A stretch of 14,842 nt of DNA from CAZNLH01 sp964573995 (GCA_964573995.1 CAZNLH010000043.1:1-14842); one strand, 5' to 3'. Positions 6,728 through 14,797 are shown, counted from the first letter of the stretch. The notes: generated by a model not told the origin, from the sequence alone. A program made the numbers and translations.

Positions 6728-8107
6728 TCATTTCTTCTTTGCGATCCTCTTCTCTTTCTTGTACCTGTTTAGTTTATTCCTTAGAGTCCTGACACTAATA
6801 CCGAGGATCTTAGCGGTCTTTGTCTTGTTTCCCCCCTCCTTCTCAAGGGTGTTCATGATCAACCTCCGCTCCATCTCATCGATCGTTATCCCGGTATCCA
6901 TCAAGCCCTCCAGCACTCCCCTCGAATCTCCTCCGCGCTCGGGCAGAAGGAGATCGGGCTTGATATCCTTCCCCCTTGACATGACTACCGCCCGCTCGAT
7001 GGTATGCTCGAGTTCCCTGACATTGCCCGGCCACTCCCTCCGGAGGAGTATCTTTAATCCGTCCTTCGAGATCGTCTTCATCTCCAAGCCGTTCTCATAA
7101 CAGAAGCGGTGAAGGAAATAATCGACGAGCATGGGGATATCTTCCTTGCGCTCCCGAAGAGGGGGCAGATGGATCGGGACGACATTGAGCCTATAGAAGA
7201 GGTCCTCCCTGAATTTCTTGTTCCCGATCTCCTCCTTGAGGTTCCTGTTGGTTGTCGCAATGATCCGTACATCGACCCGCTGCGGCAGACCATCACCGAC
7301 CCTCTCGAATTCCCGTTCTTGGAGGACCCTCAGGAGTTTTGCCTGCATGTTGTAACTCATCTCGCTGATCTCATCCAGAAGGAGAGATCCCTTGTCGGCC
7401 CGCTCGAACCGGCCCTTGGTCTTCCTGACCGCCCCGGTGAAGGCCCCCTTCTCATGACCGAAGAGTTCACTCTCCATCAGACCCTCCGGAACGGCGGCAC
7501 AATTCAACTTGATGAAGGGGTTTTCATTCCTGGGGCTGCTGTAATGGATTGCCCTCGCCACGAGTTCCTTCCCCGTCCCGCTTTCACCCTGTATGAGGAC
7601 GGTCGAATTAGTTGGAGCCACCATTTCGATCGTTTCGAATACATCCTTCATCATGGCACTCTTGCCGAGGATGTTGTGGTAGTCGTACTTCTCGGCGAGT
7701 TCATCACGCAGGTGCCGGTTCTCTTCTACAAGGCTCCTGTAATCAAACACCCGTTTCGTAACGATGTTGAGTTCGTCCTTGGAAAAGGGCTTGGGGATAT
7801 AGTCGAATGCGCCCTGCTTCATCGCCTCCACGGCACTCGAGATGGTGGCATAGCCGGTGATCATCACGACATTCGTATCGGTTGAGACCCTCTTCGCCTC
7901 TCGCAGGATATCCATCCCACTCACCTTCGGCATCTTCAGGTCCGTGATGACCAGGTCGTAGTGGTTTCCTCGAATCTTTTCAATCGCCTTGCCCGCATCA
8001 CTGGTCGTTTGTACCTGGAAGTTGCCCTTCTTCAAGGTCGTGGCAATAAGATCGGCCATTTCCTTTTCATCGTCGACTACCAGGATCGTACCTGAATCTG
8101 AATTCAT
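6728..8107 (-). CDS. NtrC-family sigma-54-dependent response regulator
   Basis: At 459 residues this is a full-length three-domain activator. The receiver (about 6-120) has the acidic pair at Asp12-Asp13, phosphoacceptor Asp56, Thr84 and Lys106. The AAA+ domain (about 145-375) has Walker A GESGTGKE (174-181), the sigma-54 contact loop GAFTGA (221-226) and Walker B SLLLDE (241-246). A Fis-type helix-turn-helix closes the protein (NKTKTAKILGISVRTLRNKL), followed by a lysine-rich tail. When phosphorylated it should oligomerise and use ATP to open sigma-54 promoters. The partner histidine kinase is not in the window. With fliW directly downstream, a motility role in the manner of FlrC/FleR is possible but unproven. 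GGAG lies nine bases before the ATG. Confidence 0.95.
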   Translation of the reverse strand: MNSDSGTILVVDDEKEMADLIATTLKKGNFQVQTTSDAGKAIEKIRGNHYDLVITDLKMPKVSGMDILREAKRVSTDTNVVMITGYATISSAVEAMKQGAFDYIPKPFSKDELNIVTKRVFDYRSLVEENRHLRDELAEKYDYHNILGKSAMMKDVFETIEMVAPTNSTVLIQGESGTGKELVARAIHYSSPRNENPFIKLNCAAVPEGLMESELFGHEKGAFTGAVRKTKGRFERADKGSLLLDEISEMSYNMQAKLLRVLQEREFERVGDGLPQRVDVRIIATTNRNLKEEIGNKKFREDLFYRLNVVPIHLPPLRERKEDIPMLVDYFLHRFCYENGLEMKTISKDGLKILLRREWPGNVRELEHTIERAVVMSRGKDIKPDLLLPERGGDSRGVLEGLMDTGITIDEMERRLIMNTLEKEGGNKTKTAKILGISVRTLRNKLNRYKKEKRIAKKK

Positions 8108-8231
8108 CGGGCATCGCTCCGTTTATAGATAGGGGAAATTGAAGAAATATCGCGTCTTCTCGTTTCGGAACGCACTGAACTGCCGCCGACATACGCACGA
8201 CCATCCGGACTGCTCACACGTGATTCAATTA

Positions 8232-8260
8232 AAAATACGACTTCGATACCGCCTTGTCAA
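8232..8260 (-). promoter_or_regulatory. Sigma-70 promoter for the response regulator gene
   Basis: On the minus strand TTGACA (8260-8255), a 17-base spacer and TATTTT (8237-8232) form a near-consensus promoter. Transcription would start near 8225 and leave an untranslated leader of about 118 bases before the ATG. It is back to back with the tetR promoter. Confidence 0.6.
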
Positions 8261-8314
8261 TCAATGTGGGAAGAAATTGCCGCCCCGGTCCACAAGGCCC
8301 TGATAAATACCTCC

Positions 8315-8343
8315 TTGACCTGCGGGGATCGAGAAGTTATATT
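8315..8343 (+). promoter_or_regulatory. Sigma-70 promoter of the tetR-exporter operon
   Basis: TTGACC (8315-8320), exactly 17 bases, then TATATT (8338-8343). The expected start, near 8350, lies inside the palindrome at 8344-8381, which is the layout of an autorepressed promoter. Confidence 0.7.
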
Positions 8344-8381
8344 AACCATATCGTTAAAAGAAATAGTTAAACGATAAGGTT
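8344..8381. promoter_or_regulatory. Candidate TetR operator palindrome
   Basis: AACCATATCGTT (8344-8355) and AACGATAAGGTT (8370-8381) are 12-base inverted arms with one mismatch, separated by 14 AT-rich bases. The site begins directly after the -10 box and ends 20 bases before the tetR ATG. Binding here would block transcription of tetR and the exporter genes behind it. The width could suit one wide dimer site or two dimers, as seen with several TetR-family proteins. Confidence 0.65.
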
Positions 8382-8401
8382 GATAATGGCGGGGGAATCT
8401 T

Positions 8402-9049
8402 ATGGGTAGCAAGGAGAAGATCCTCGAAGCGGCAATAGAGGTCTTCGCTGAGAAGGGTAGATTCGGCGCCCGGATGGAGGGGATCGCATCTCGCGCCGGC
8501 GTGAACAAGGCGATGCTCTATTATTATTACACCAGCAGGGACAATCTCTACAGAGAGGTACTGAGATCCATTCTCGCGGGGAACTTCAAACGAATATTCG
8601 CCCCGCTGAGACGAAGCAGTTACCGCAAGGCCGATCCAGCCGAGGAGGTGAGACGCCTGTCCAAGGCCTACTTCCGTGTCTTTTCCCGAAATCCCTCCCA
8701 CACGAGGATCCTGATAGAGGCACTCGCCGGAGAGCCGAGCGTAATCCGGGAGATCGTCCACCAATTGAAGGCGGAACCGGATATCGTTGATCCCGACCTG
8801 GTGTTGAGGATATTGAGAGAAGGTGTCGCCCGGGGTGACTTCCGGAATATCGAGCCGAGGCAGATCGTCATCAGCCTGATCGGAATGAACCTGATCTATT
8901 TCCTTGCCGGCCCGGTGGCCGAAGTCCTGCTGGACCTCGACGCGGATGAGGCGGCGTCGTTCCGGAAGGGGCGCAAAGAAAGCATAGTTGAGTTGCTGCT
9001 TTACGGCATCATGGCCACCGGCAAGGTGCTGGACGCCGATCGGTCTTGA
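8402..9049 (+). CDS. TetR-family repressor (CecR-like)
   Basis: The 215-residue protein has an N-terminal TetR helix-turn-helix (about residues 5-50) with EGIASRAGVNKAMLYYYYTS, where YYYYTSRDNLY is the family's recognition-helix end. The rest is the helical ligand-binding and dimerisation domain. It heads an exporter operon whose genes match E. coli ybhGFSR, which is controlled by the TetR protein CecR (YbiH); the same role is inferred here. GGGGGAA lies a few bases before the ATG. The palindrome overlapping its promoter suggests that it represses itself and the exporter until an inducer binds. The inducer cannot be read from the sequence, but a toxic amphipathic compound would be typical. 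Confidence 0.92.
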   Translation: MGSKEKILEAAIEVFAEKGRFGARMEGIASRAGVNKAMLYYYYTSRDNLYREVLRSILAGNFKRIFAPLRRSSYRKADPAEEVRRLSKAYFRVFSRNPSHTRILIEALAGEPSVIREIVHQLKAEPDIVDPDLVLRILREGVARGDFRNIEPRQIVISLIGMNLIYFLAGPVAEVLLDLDADEAASFRKGRKESIVELLLYGIMATGKVLDADRS

Positions 9050-9078
9050 GATAGGTCCATCGAGGACGGAGCAAGGAA

Positions 9079-10068
9079 ATGCGGAAGAAGGTCTTGACAG
9101 CAAGCATCATCGCCCTGTTAGCCGGGGCCCTTGTCTGGTCCCTGTTCATCCCTTCCCGCGAATCCGGCCATGCCCTGCGCGCCTCGGGGATGGTGGAGGC
9201 GACCGAGGCACGTCTTGGCTTCACCACCGCCGGGCGCATAGAAAAGGTCTACGTACGCGAAGGCGACCTGGTAGAGGCCGGAGATACGCTCGCCTCCCTC
9301 GACAGTTCGGAGACGCAGGCGCGCCTCAGGCGGGCAAAGGCCCGGGTGGAGACAGCCAAGGCAAGGCTCAGGGAGACCGAGGAGGGGGCGCGCCCGGAGG
9401 AGATCGAGCAGGCAAGCGCGGTGAACCGTGCGGCCGAGGAACGGCTCGATGACGCCCGGCGCGATTACAAGCGGGCGCAACACCTCTTCGACAACGGAGC
9501 GATAAGCCGGGAGGCACTCGACAAGGCCGGGACAGCCTTGGACATAGCCGCGAGCGAGTATCACAGGGCGAATGAAGCCCTCCTCCAACTCGAGAGGGGA
9601 AGGCGCCGCGAGGTGGTGGAGGCGCAAAGAGCGATGCTCGCCGAGGCCGAGGCCGACCTCTCAACCTTCCAGGTACTACTGTCCAACATGGTGATCCGGG
9701 CCCCCTTCGATGGCATTATCAGCGTGCGACACCATGAGCCCGGTGAGACCGTAACGGCGGGATCACCCGTCCTCACGTTGCAGGACCGTAACGACAGGTG
9801 GGTTCGAATATACGTCCCTGAACAGAGGATTGGCGCCGTGCATATCAGCGACAGCGCCACCATCACGACCGATGCCTTCCCTGAAAAACGGTATCCCGGA
9901 AAGGTAGTATTCATCTCCTCCGAGGCCGAATTCACGCCAAAGACCGTTCAGACCCCCGAGGAACGCATCAGGCTCGTTTACGCCGTCAAGGTCAGGGTCT
10001 CCGGGGATGACTCTTACGACCTGAAACCGGGCATGCCGGCCGACGTAGAAGTCCACTTGCGACAATGA
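9079..10068 (+). CDS. HlyD/YbhG-type periplasmic membrane fusion protein
   Basis: The 329 residues begin with one membrane anchor (about 4-24), so the body is periplasmic. The first lipoyl half (about 38-76, SGMVEATEARLGF to EGDLVEAGD) leads into a long Arg/Ala/Glu-rich alpha-helical hairpin (about 77-200). The second lipoyl half follows (VIRAPFDGIISVRHHEPGE, 205-223), then a beta-barrel region. Such adaptors link an inner-membrane ABC exporter to an outer-membrane channel. The ALRASGMVEATEARLGF region resembles YbhG. No TolC homolog is nearby, so a channel encoded elsewhere is expected. It starts 29 bases after tetR with an AAGGA site, and its stop overlaps the next start as ATGA. Confidence 0.9.
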   Translation: MRKKVLTASIIALLAGALVWSLFIPSRESGHALRASGMVEATEARLGFTTAGRIEKVYVREGDLVEAGDTLASLDSSETQARLRRAKARVETAKARLRETEEGARPEEIEQASAVNRAAEERLDDARRDYKRAQHLFDNGAISREALDKAGTALDIAASEYHRANEALLQLERGRRREVVEAQRAMLAEAEADLSTFQVLLSNMVIRAPFDGIISVRHHEPGETVTAGSPVLTLQDRNDRWVRIYVPEQRIGAVHISDSATITTDAFPEKRYPGKVVFISSEAEFTPKTVQTPEERIRLVYAVKVRVSGDDSYDLKPGMPADVEVHLRQ

Positions 10069-11003
10069 AGGGTTCAATGCCAGCGGTAATAGTGGAAGGG
10101 CTCACTCGCTCCTTCGGCGGCCTGAAGGCCGTGGACCACCTGACTTTCTCAGTGGATCGCGGCGAACTCTTCGGCCTACTCGGTCCCGATGGTGCCGGGA
10201 AGACCACAACCCTGAGGATGCTTGCCGGCGTCATGAGGCCCACGGCCGGAGATGCCGCAATCAACGGTACCAGCGTCGTTTCGGACCCAGAGGAGTTGAA
10301 ACGCGATATAGCATACATGCCGCAGAGTTTTGGCCTATATACCGACCTGACGGTGCTGGAGAATATCAGGTTCTATGCAGACCTCTATCGTGTCCCCGAG
10401 GAAGACGAAGGGCCGAGGCTGAGGCGCCTGCTGGCCTTCTCCAACCTTGGCCCCTTCCAGGATCGTCCGGCGGGGGACCTGTCGGGCGGCATGAAACAGA
10501 AACTCGGACTCTGCTGCGCGTTGATCCACCAGCCGAGCATACTCATCCTCGACGAACCCACCTTCGGCGTGGACCCCGTATCACGAAGGGATCTCTGGCT
10601 GATCATTCACGAAATGGTCGGCCGCGGAGCCACGGCGCTGGTGAGCACCTCCTACATGGACGAGGCCGAGCGTTTCGATCGAGTCGCACTCCTCCACAAG
10701 GGCCGCCTGGAGACCGTAGCCGCCCCCGGATACCTGCAGGAGCGCCTGCATGGAGAGGTCCTGATAGTCCGGTGCCAAGATGCCCGCAAGGCCCGCCGGG
10801 TCGCCCGCGCCCTGCCGGGTGTAGCAGATGTGACCCTGTTCGGAGAGACCTTGCACCTGATAGTCGACTCGTTCGAAATTAGGGGGCCCGAGATCGAGGC
10901 GGCCCTGGATCGATCGGGAACCCAGGTACTGGAGATGAGAAGGGGATCTCCGGGGATGGAAGACGTCTTCATCGAATTCATGGGCAAGGGGGGACAGGGA
11001 TGA
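10065..11003 (+). CDS. ABC exporter ATPase, equivalent of the YbhF N-terminal half
   Basis: The 312-residue ATPase has Walker A GPDGAGKT (40-47), signature LSGGMKQ (139-145) and Walker B ILILDEP with catalytic Glu164. The switch-loop position reads VSTSYMDEAE, so Ser196 replaces the usual histidine. The Asp in GPDGAGKT and the STSY switch are, as I recall, also found in the N-terminal ATPase of E. coli YbhF. The protein supplies a good signature but a weak site of its own, which suggests pairing with the next ATPase. A C-terminal region of about 90 residues ends in MEDVFIEFMG, typical of ABC-2 exporters. The ATG at 10065 overlaps the HlyD stop. A second ATG at 10077 with GAAGGG before it is an alternative start. 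Confidence 0.93.
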   Translation: MKGSMPAVIVEGLTRSFGGLKAVDHLTFSVDRGELFGLLGPDGAGKTTTLRMLAGVMRPTAGDAAINGTSVVSDPEELKRDIAYMPQSFGLYTDLTVLENIRFYADLYRVPEEDEGPRLRRLLAFSNLGPFQDRPAGDLSGGMKQKLGLCCALIHQPSILILDEPTFGVDPVSRRDLWLIIHEMVGRGATALVSTSYMDEAERFDRVALLHKGRLETVAAPGYLQERLHGEVLIVRCQDARKARRVARALPGVADVTLFGETLHLIVDSFEIRGPEIEAALDRSGTQVLEMRRGSPGMEDVFIEFMGKGGQG

Positions 11004-11944
11004 GTAAGGGCCCCGCAGTGACAGCCGAGCGGTTGACCAAGGCCTTCGGAGACTTTACCGCGGTAGACGAGGTCTCATTCGAGATCCGGCGGGGCGAGGT
11101 ATTCGGCTTCCTCGGACCGAACGGCGCCGGCAAGACAACAACCATCCGAATGCTGGCGGGCCTGATGGTCCCAACCTCCGGGCACGGCACGGTGGCGGGT
11201 TACGATATCTCTACGGAGTCAGAGGCGATCAAGCAAAACATCGGCTACATGTCGCAACTCTTCTCCCTCTACGGCGACCTTACGGTTGAAGACAACATCT
11301 CCTTTTATTCCGGCATCTATCGCGTGCCGCGAGGACAGAGGCGGCAGCGAAGGGAATGGGTCCTGGAGGTCGCGGGGCTGTCCAGGCAGCGGGGGAGGCT
11401 GACGAGGGAACTGCCGCTCGGATTCAAGCAAAGACTCGCACTGGGGTGCGCGGTCATACACGAGCCCCCAATCCTGTTCCTGGACGAGCCCACCTCCGGG
11501 GTGGACCCCATATCGAGGCGGTCCTTCTGGGACCTGATCTACGACCTTGCCGGCAACGGTACGACCGTTTTCGTCACCACCCATTACATGGAAGAGGCCG
11601 AGTACTGCCGCCGCCTCGCCCTGATGAACCGCGGCAGGCTGATCGCACTGGATACGCCGGCACGCCTCCGTGAACGCATGGTCCTGCCGATCCTGGAAGT
11701 CCGCACGGACGACGGCCCACGGGCGGTCAGTGTCCTGCGGGGCATGCCTGGACTGGTCGATGTCGGGATGTTCGGGCGCACGGTCCATGCAGTCGTGAGG
11801 GATTCGGAACTGGCCGGGGCGGAGATCTCAAGGATCCTGGAATCAAACGGCATCCGGCTCCTCGGCCTCGAGAAGAGGCCTCCTTCCCTCGAGGACGTGT
11901 TCGTATCCCTGGTGAAGGTCGAGGGAGATGCCGTGAATGCCTGA
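11000..11944 (+). CDS. ABC exporter ATPase, equivalent of the YbhF C-terminal half
   Basis: The 314-residue ATPase has Walker A GPNGAGKT (39-46), Walker B LFLDEP with catalytic Glu163 and an intact switch histidine (His195, VTTHYMEEAEYC). Its signature is degenerate: RELPLGFKQR (136-145) replaces LSGGxxQR, so the conserved serine and one glycine are lost. The same LPLGFKQR form occurs in the second ATPase half of YbhF. Together with the preceding gene it should form a heterodimer in which this protein's Walker A, Walker B and His195 face the partner's LSGG. The ATG overlaps the previous stop as ATGA. The C-terminus (SLEDVFVSLVK) matches exporter ATPases. Confidence 0.93.
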   Translation: MSKGPAVTAERLTKAFGDFTAVDEVSFEIRRGEVFGFLGPNGAGKTTTIRMLAGLMVPTSGHGTVAGYDISTESEAIKQNIGYMSQLFSLYGDLTVEDNISFYSGIYRVPRGQRRQRREWVLEVAGLSRQRGRLTRELPLGFKQRLALGCAVIHEPPILFLDEPTSGVDPISRRSFWDLIYDLAGNGTTVFVTTHYMEEAEYCRRLALMNRGRLIALDTPARLRERMVLPILEVRTDDGPRAVSVLRGMPGLVDVGMFGRTVHAVVRDSELAGAEISRILESNGIRLLGLEKRPPSLEDVFVSLVKVEGDAVNA

Positions 11945-13097
11945 TGTCATGCCCGGCATCAAGCGGAAGTTTTCGTCCATGATAGACCTCAGGAGGCTTC
12001 GTGCCGTATCCAGGAAGGAGGTCCTCCAACTCCGCCGCGACCCCAAGAGCCTGGGCCTGTCTTTTCTCCTACCGATACTCCTCCTCGCCCTATTCGGCTA
12101 CGCGATCACCTGGGACGTCGAAGACATCCGGACGGGCATCGTAGACTACGACAACTCGTCCTCGAGCCGCGGGCTCGTGGACGCACTCCGCTCCTCCGGT
12201 TACTTCTCGATACGAGCCATCCTCTCCAGGGCGCCCGACATCGAGCCCCTCCTTGAAAGAGGCTATATCCAGATGGGGCTTGTCATCCCACCCGGCTTCT
12301 CGGCCGACCTCGCCGGCGGGCGGGCTGCGCCACTTCAGGCGATAATCGACGGAAGCGATGCCAATACCGCGACTGTCATACTGGGATACACAAGGGCCAT
12401 CGTCGAGACCTACTCGCAGGAGATCGCGGCCGGCGGAAGGCGGGCTCCCCCTCCGCTTGCCGTGGACAGCCGGGTCTGGTTCAACGAGGATATCAAGAGC
12501 CGCGTCATGATCATCCCCGGCCTGATACCCGTAATCATGATGATAATCGCCGCGCTCCTTACCTCGCTCACAATCGCCCGGGAGTGGGAGCACGGGACGA
12601 TGGAGCAACTGGCGTCCACTCCGGTCACCCGCCAGGAAATCGTGCTGGGAAAGCTCCTTCCCTACCTGGGGATCGGTATCATCGACCTTGTAGTATCGTG
12701 CGGGCTCGGCGTCCTGATCTTTGGAGTCCCGTTTCGGGGGGACCCGTTCCTCCTGCTCCTCCTCTCGTTCTTCTTCCTGGTCGGCGCCCTGGGCCTGGGA
12801 ATATTCATTTCGGCGGCCTCGAAGTCCCAACTCCTGGCGACGCAGATCGCCCTACTCGCCACCTTCCTCCCCGCCTACCTCCTGTCGGGTTTCATGTTCT
12901 CGATCGACGTGATGCCCGCTCCCTTGCGCGCGATTACCTACCTTGTACCAGCGAGATACTTCCTGGTGGTAACGCGGGGGATCTTCCTCAAGGGCGTGGG
13001 CCTCGACATCCTCTACGTCCAGGCAATGTTGATGATCGTGTTCGCGGCCGCCGGCCTGATCTCGGCGATCCGCGTCTTCAAGAAGGTATTGGCATGA
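11937..13097 (+). CDS. ABC-2 type exporter permease, YbhS-like
   Basis: This 386-residue inner-membrane protein has the ABC-2 layout: a first helix at about 41-58 (LSFLLPILLLALFGYAI), a large extracytoplasmic domain (about 59-190, with IDGSDANTA) and then five further hydrophobic stretches between about 190 and 378. The cytoplasmic AREWEHGTMEQLASTPVTR (214-232) is the usual coupling region with the ATPases. KEVLQLRRDP before helix 1 is a family mark. It is paired with the next permease and resembles YbhS in the YbhFSR exporter, linked in E. coli to drug efflux and sodium/lithium tolerance. The first ATG overlaps the ATPase stop by 8 bases; Met5 or Met15 could also be the start. Confidence 0.92.
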   Translation: MPDVMPGIKRKFSSMIDLRRLRAVSRKEVLQLRRDPKSLGLSFLLPILLLALFGYAITWDVEDIRTGIVDYDNSSSSRGLVDALRSSGYFSIRAILSRAPDIEPLLERGYIQMGLVIPPGFSADLAGGRAAPLQAIIDGSDANTATVILGYTRAIVETYSQEIAAGGRRAPPPLAVDSRVWFNEDIKSRVMIIPGLIPVIMMIIAALLTSLTIAREWEHGTMEQLASTPVTRQEIVLGKLLPYLGIGIIDLVVSCGLGVLIFGVPFRGDPFLLLLLSFFFLVGALGLGIFISAASKSQLLATQIALLATFLPAYLLSGFMFSIDVMPAPLRAITYLVPARYFLVVTRGIFLKGVGLDILYVQAMLMIVFAAAGLISAIRVFKKVLA

Positions 13098-14212
13098 TAA
13101 GCCGCGATAACATCGGAAGGATACGGGAACTGGTAATCAAGGAGTTCAAACAACTCCTGCGAGACCCGCGAATGGTGCGCATGTTGATCCTCCCCCCCGT
13201 CATTCAGTTGATCATCTTCGGATACGCCGTCTCCACCGATATCCGTATGACCCCCACTTTCGTCCTCGACCACGACCGGAGCAGAACGTCCCGTGAACTC
13301 GTTGAAGCCCTGACGGTATCCGGCTATTTCAAGGTGATCGCACGATCGGACAGGCCTGTAGACATGGTTCGCGCCCTGGAGAGAGGAGATGCCATTGTCG
13401 GGCTGGTGATACCGGCAGGGTTCGACCGGGCACTGGCCGACGGCGACGGGGCTTCGGTTCAACTCCTGCTGGACGGGACCAATTCCAACACGGCGATGAC
13501 CGCGAGGGGGTACGCGGAGCAGATCATCAGGAACTACGCGCGCCGGATCGAACCGGGGTCCCATCGGACCGCCATCGACCTGCGCGAGCGGGCATGGTAC
13601 AATCCCAACCTCTCCAGCCGGGACTACAATGTCCCCGGCGTCGTGGCGGTCCTACTCATGATTATCTGCATGATCCTGACCTCGCAGGCCGTCGTCCGAG
13701 AGAGGGAGATAGGCACGCTCGAACAACTGCTGGTTAGCCCCCTGAGGCCTGGAGAATTGATCGCGGGGAAGACGATCCCCTTCGCCATGGTAGGGATCCT
13801 GGACCTGATCATGGTCACCGTGGCGGCAATGGCGTTGTTCCACGTCCCGTTCAAGGGGAACTTCACCTTCTTGCTGGGGGCAGGGATCCTCTATCTCGCC
13901 TCGGCACTGGGAGCGGGGCTCCTGATATCGACCCTTTCCAGGACCCAGCAGGAGGCCTCCATGGTGAGTTTCCTCGTCCTGCAACCGGTCATCCTACTCT
14001 CGGGATTCATGTTCCCGGTCGGGAGCATGCCGGTCGTCTTCCAGTACCTGACCCTCCTGAACCCCCTGCGCCACTTCCTGACGATCACCCGCGGCGTCTT
14101 CCTCAAGGGGATCGGGCCGGCAATCCTATGGCCCGAGTGCCTGGCGCTCCTTATCATCGGCGGATCGATCCTGTCCATCGCCACACTCAGGTTCAGGAAG
14201 ACGATCGGCTGA
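13094..14212 (+). CDS. ABC-2 type exporter permease, YbhR-like
   Basis: The 372-residue product has the same plan as its neighbour: a cytoplasmic KEFKQLLRDP, a first helix (about 29-47), an extracytoplasmic domain (about 48-178, with LDGTNSNTA) and five more helices, with the coupling stretch VREREIGTLEQLLVSPLRP (201-219). The two permeases are clearly paralogous and probably form the heterodimeric channel, as YbhS and YbhR do. I place the start at 13094, where ATGA overlaps the previous stop. The frame is open back to 12584, but that part only shadows the upstream permease gene. This is the last gene of the operon, and I see no strong terminator after it. Confidence 0.93.
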   Translation: MISRDNIGRIRELVIKEFKQLLRDPRMVRMLILPPVIQLIIFGYAVSTDIRMTPTFVLDHDRSRTSRELVEALTVSGYFKVIARSDRPVDMVRALERGDAIVGLVIPAGFDRALADGDGASVQLLLDGTNSNTAMTARGYAEQIIRNYARRIEPGSHRTAIDLRERAWYNPNLSSRDYNVPGVVAVLLMIICMILTSQAVVREREIGTLEQLLVSPLRPGELIAGKTIPFAMVGILDLIMVTVAAMALFHVPFKGNFTFLLGAGILYLASALGAGLLISTLSRTQQEASMVSFLVLQPVILLSGFMFPVGSMPVVFQYLTLLNPLRHFLTITRGVFLKGIGPAILWPECLALLIIGGSILSIATLRFRKTIG

Positions 14213-14291
14213 GTGAAAACTTGGGGTACATTTCAAGGCCATCACCATTCCGGTCCCCTCCACCCGTTATTCCGGCTTCCTTACCTTCGTC

Positions 14292-14311
14292 ATTCCGGTG
14301 AAGGCCGGAAT
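14292..14311. repeat. REP-like palindrome, copy 2
   Basis: ATTCCGG (14292-14298) pairs with CCGGAAT (14305-14311) around TGAAGG. It shares its core with the copy at 6090-6109, and a looser ATTCCGG half lies at about 14268. It sits about 80 bases after the exporter operon and could act as a weak 3' hairpin for its mRNA. Confidence 0.6.
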
Positions 14312-14390
14312 CCAGGGGAAGGGGCACATCCACTTACACCATCATCGCCCCTCATGGTAATTGTGTCAACAGACGTGTTCTTATTACCAG

Positions 14391-14633
14391 ATGGAGTATG
14401 CAGTGGTGGATTCTCTTGCGATGGAGCGGAAAGGAAGAGGATTGAGACACAGACAAGGCGATTTGTCGGATCGCAAGAACGAGTTACCTTGATTCGAGGA
14501 ACTCCCTGCGGACGGATTCCGGGAGATCAAGGGCGCTGTAAGAGAATTGCAAGGGCATTACAATTATTTGAATTATACACCGAGATCGATGGTCATGTCA
14601 AGTAATGTCCAGCCAATTGTCAAGCCAATTTAG
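14391..14633 (+). pseudogene. Broken reading frame, unrecognised
   Basis: One frame runs from an ATG at 14391 to a TAG at 14631-14633 with a single internal TGA at 14490-14492. The second part reads FREIKGAVRELQGHYNYL. LxGHYNY faintly recalls the C-terminal region of group II intron reverse transcriptases (LRGHYNYYG), but the following residues do not match. It may be a remnant or chance. Confidence 0.15.
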
Positions 14634-14782
14634 AAATGTCCTATTCTGTTAGTTGAGAGTAGGTCCTTTTTTCTGATAGCGACAAAGACTCAATACCTCC
14701 TCTCAATGAAGAGATATTACAGCCTCTCTTTAGGACATTCCTACTTTGGTACTTTAGGACATTATCACTTTCGTGGGACATG
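14604..14782. repeat. Cluster of AATGTCC / GGACATT motifs
   Basis: AATGTCC occurs at 14604-14610 and 14635-14641. The reverse complement GGACATT occurs at 14733-14739 and 14757-14763, with a variant GGACATG at 14776-14782. The two perfect right copies sit in a 24-base direct repeat, CTTTAGGACATT followed after six bases by CTTT. Repeated short motifs in both orientations close to an element border are typical of transposase-binding sites, but the element itself is not in view. Confidence 0.6.
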
Positions 14783-14797
14783 ATTCAATTCGTTCAC

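Noticed and set aside
6374..6772. Plus-strand frame opposite fliW
   Set aside because: It is antisense to a recognisable FliW protein.
7109..7885. Plus-strand 258-codon frame inside the response regulator
   Set aside because: It lies wholly opposite a textbook NtrC-family gene and shows no domain.
12584..13093. N-terminal extension of the last permease
   Set aside because: This part is the out-of-frame shadow of the upstream permease, rich in Pro and Arg; the ATGA start at 13094 fits family length and operon geometry.
14213..14605. 130-codon frame after the exporter operon
   Set aside because: It runs through the palindromic repeat, has no ribosome site and has no family features.
14604..14782. 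CRISPR array from the repeated GGACATT motif
   Set aside because: The motif is only 7 bases, in both orientations and irregularly spaced, with no constant repeat-spacer pattern.
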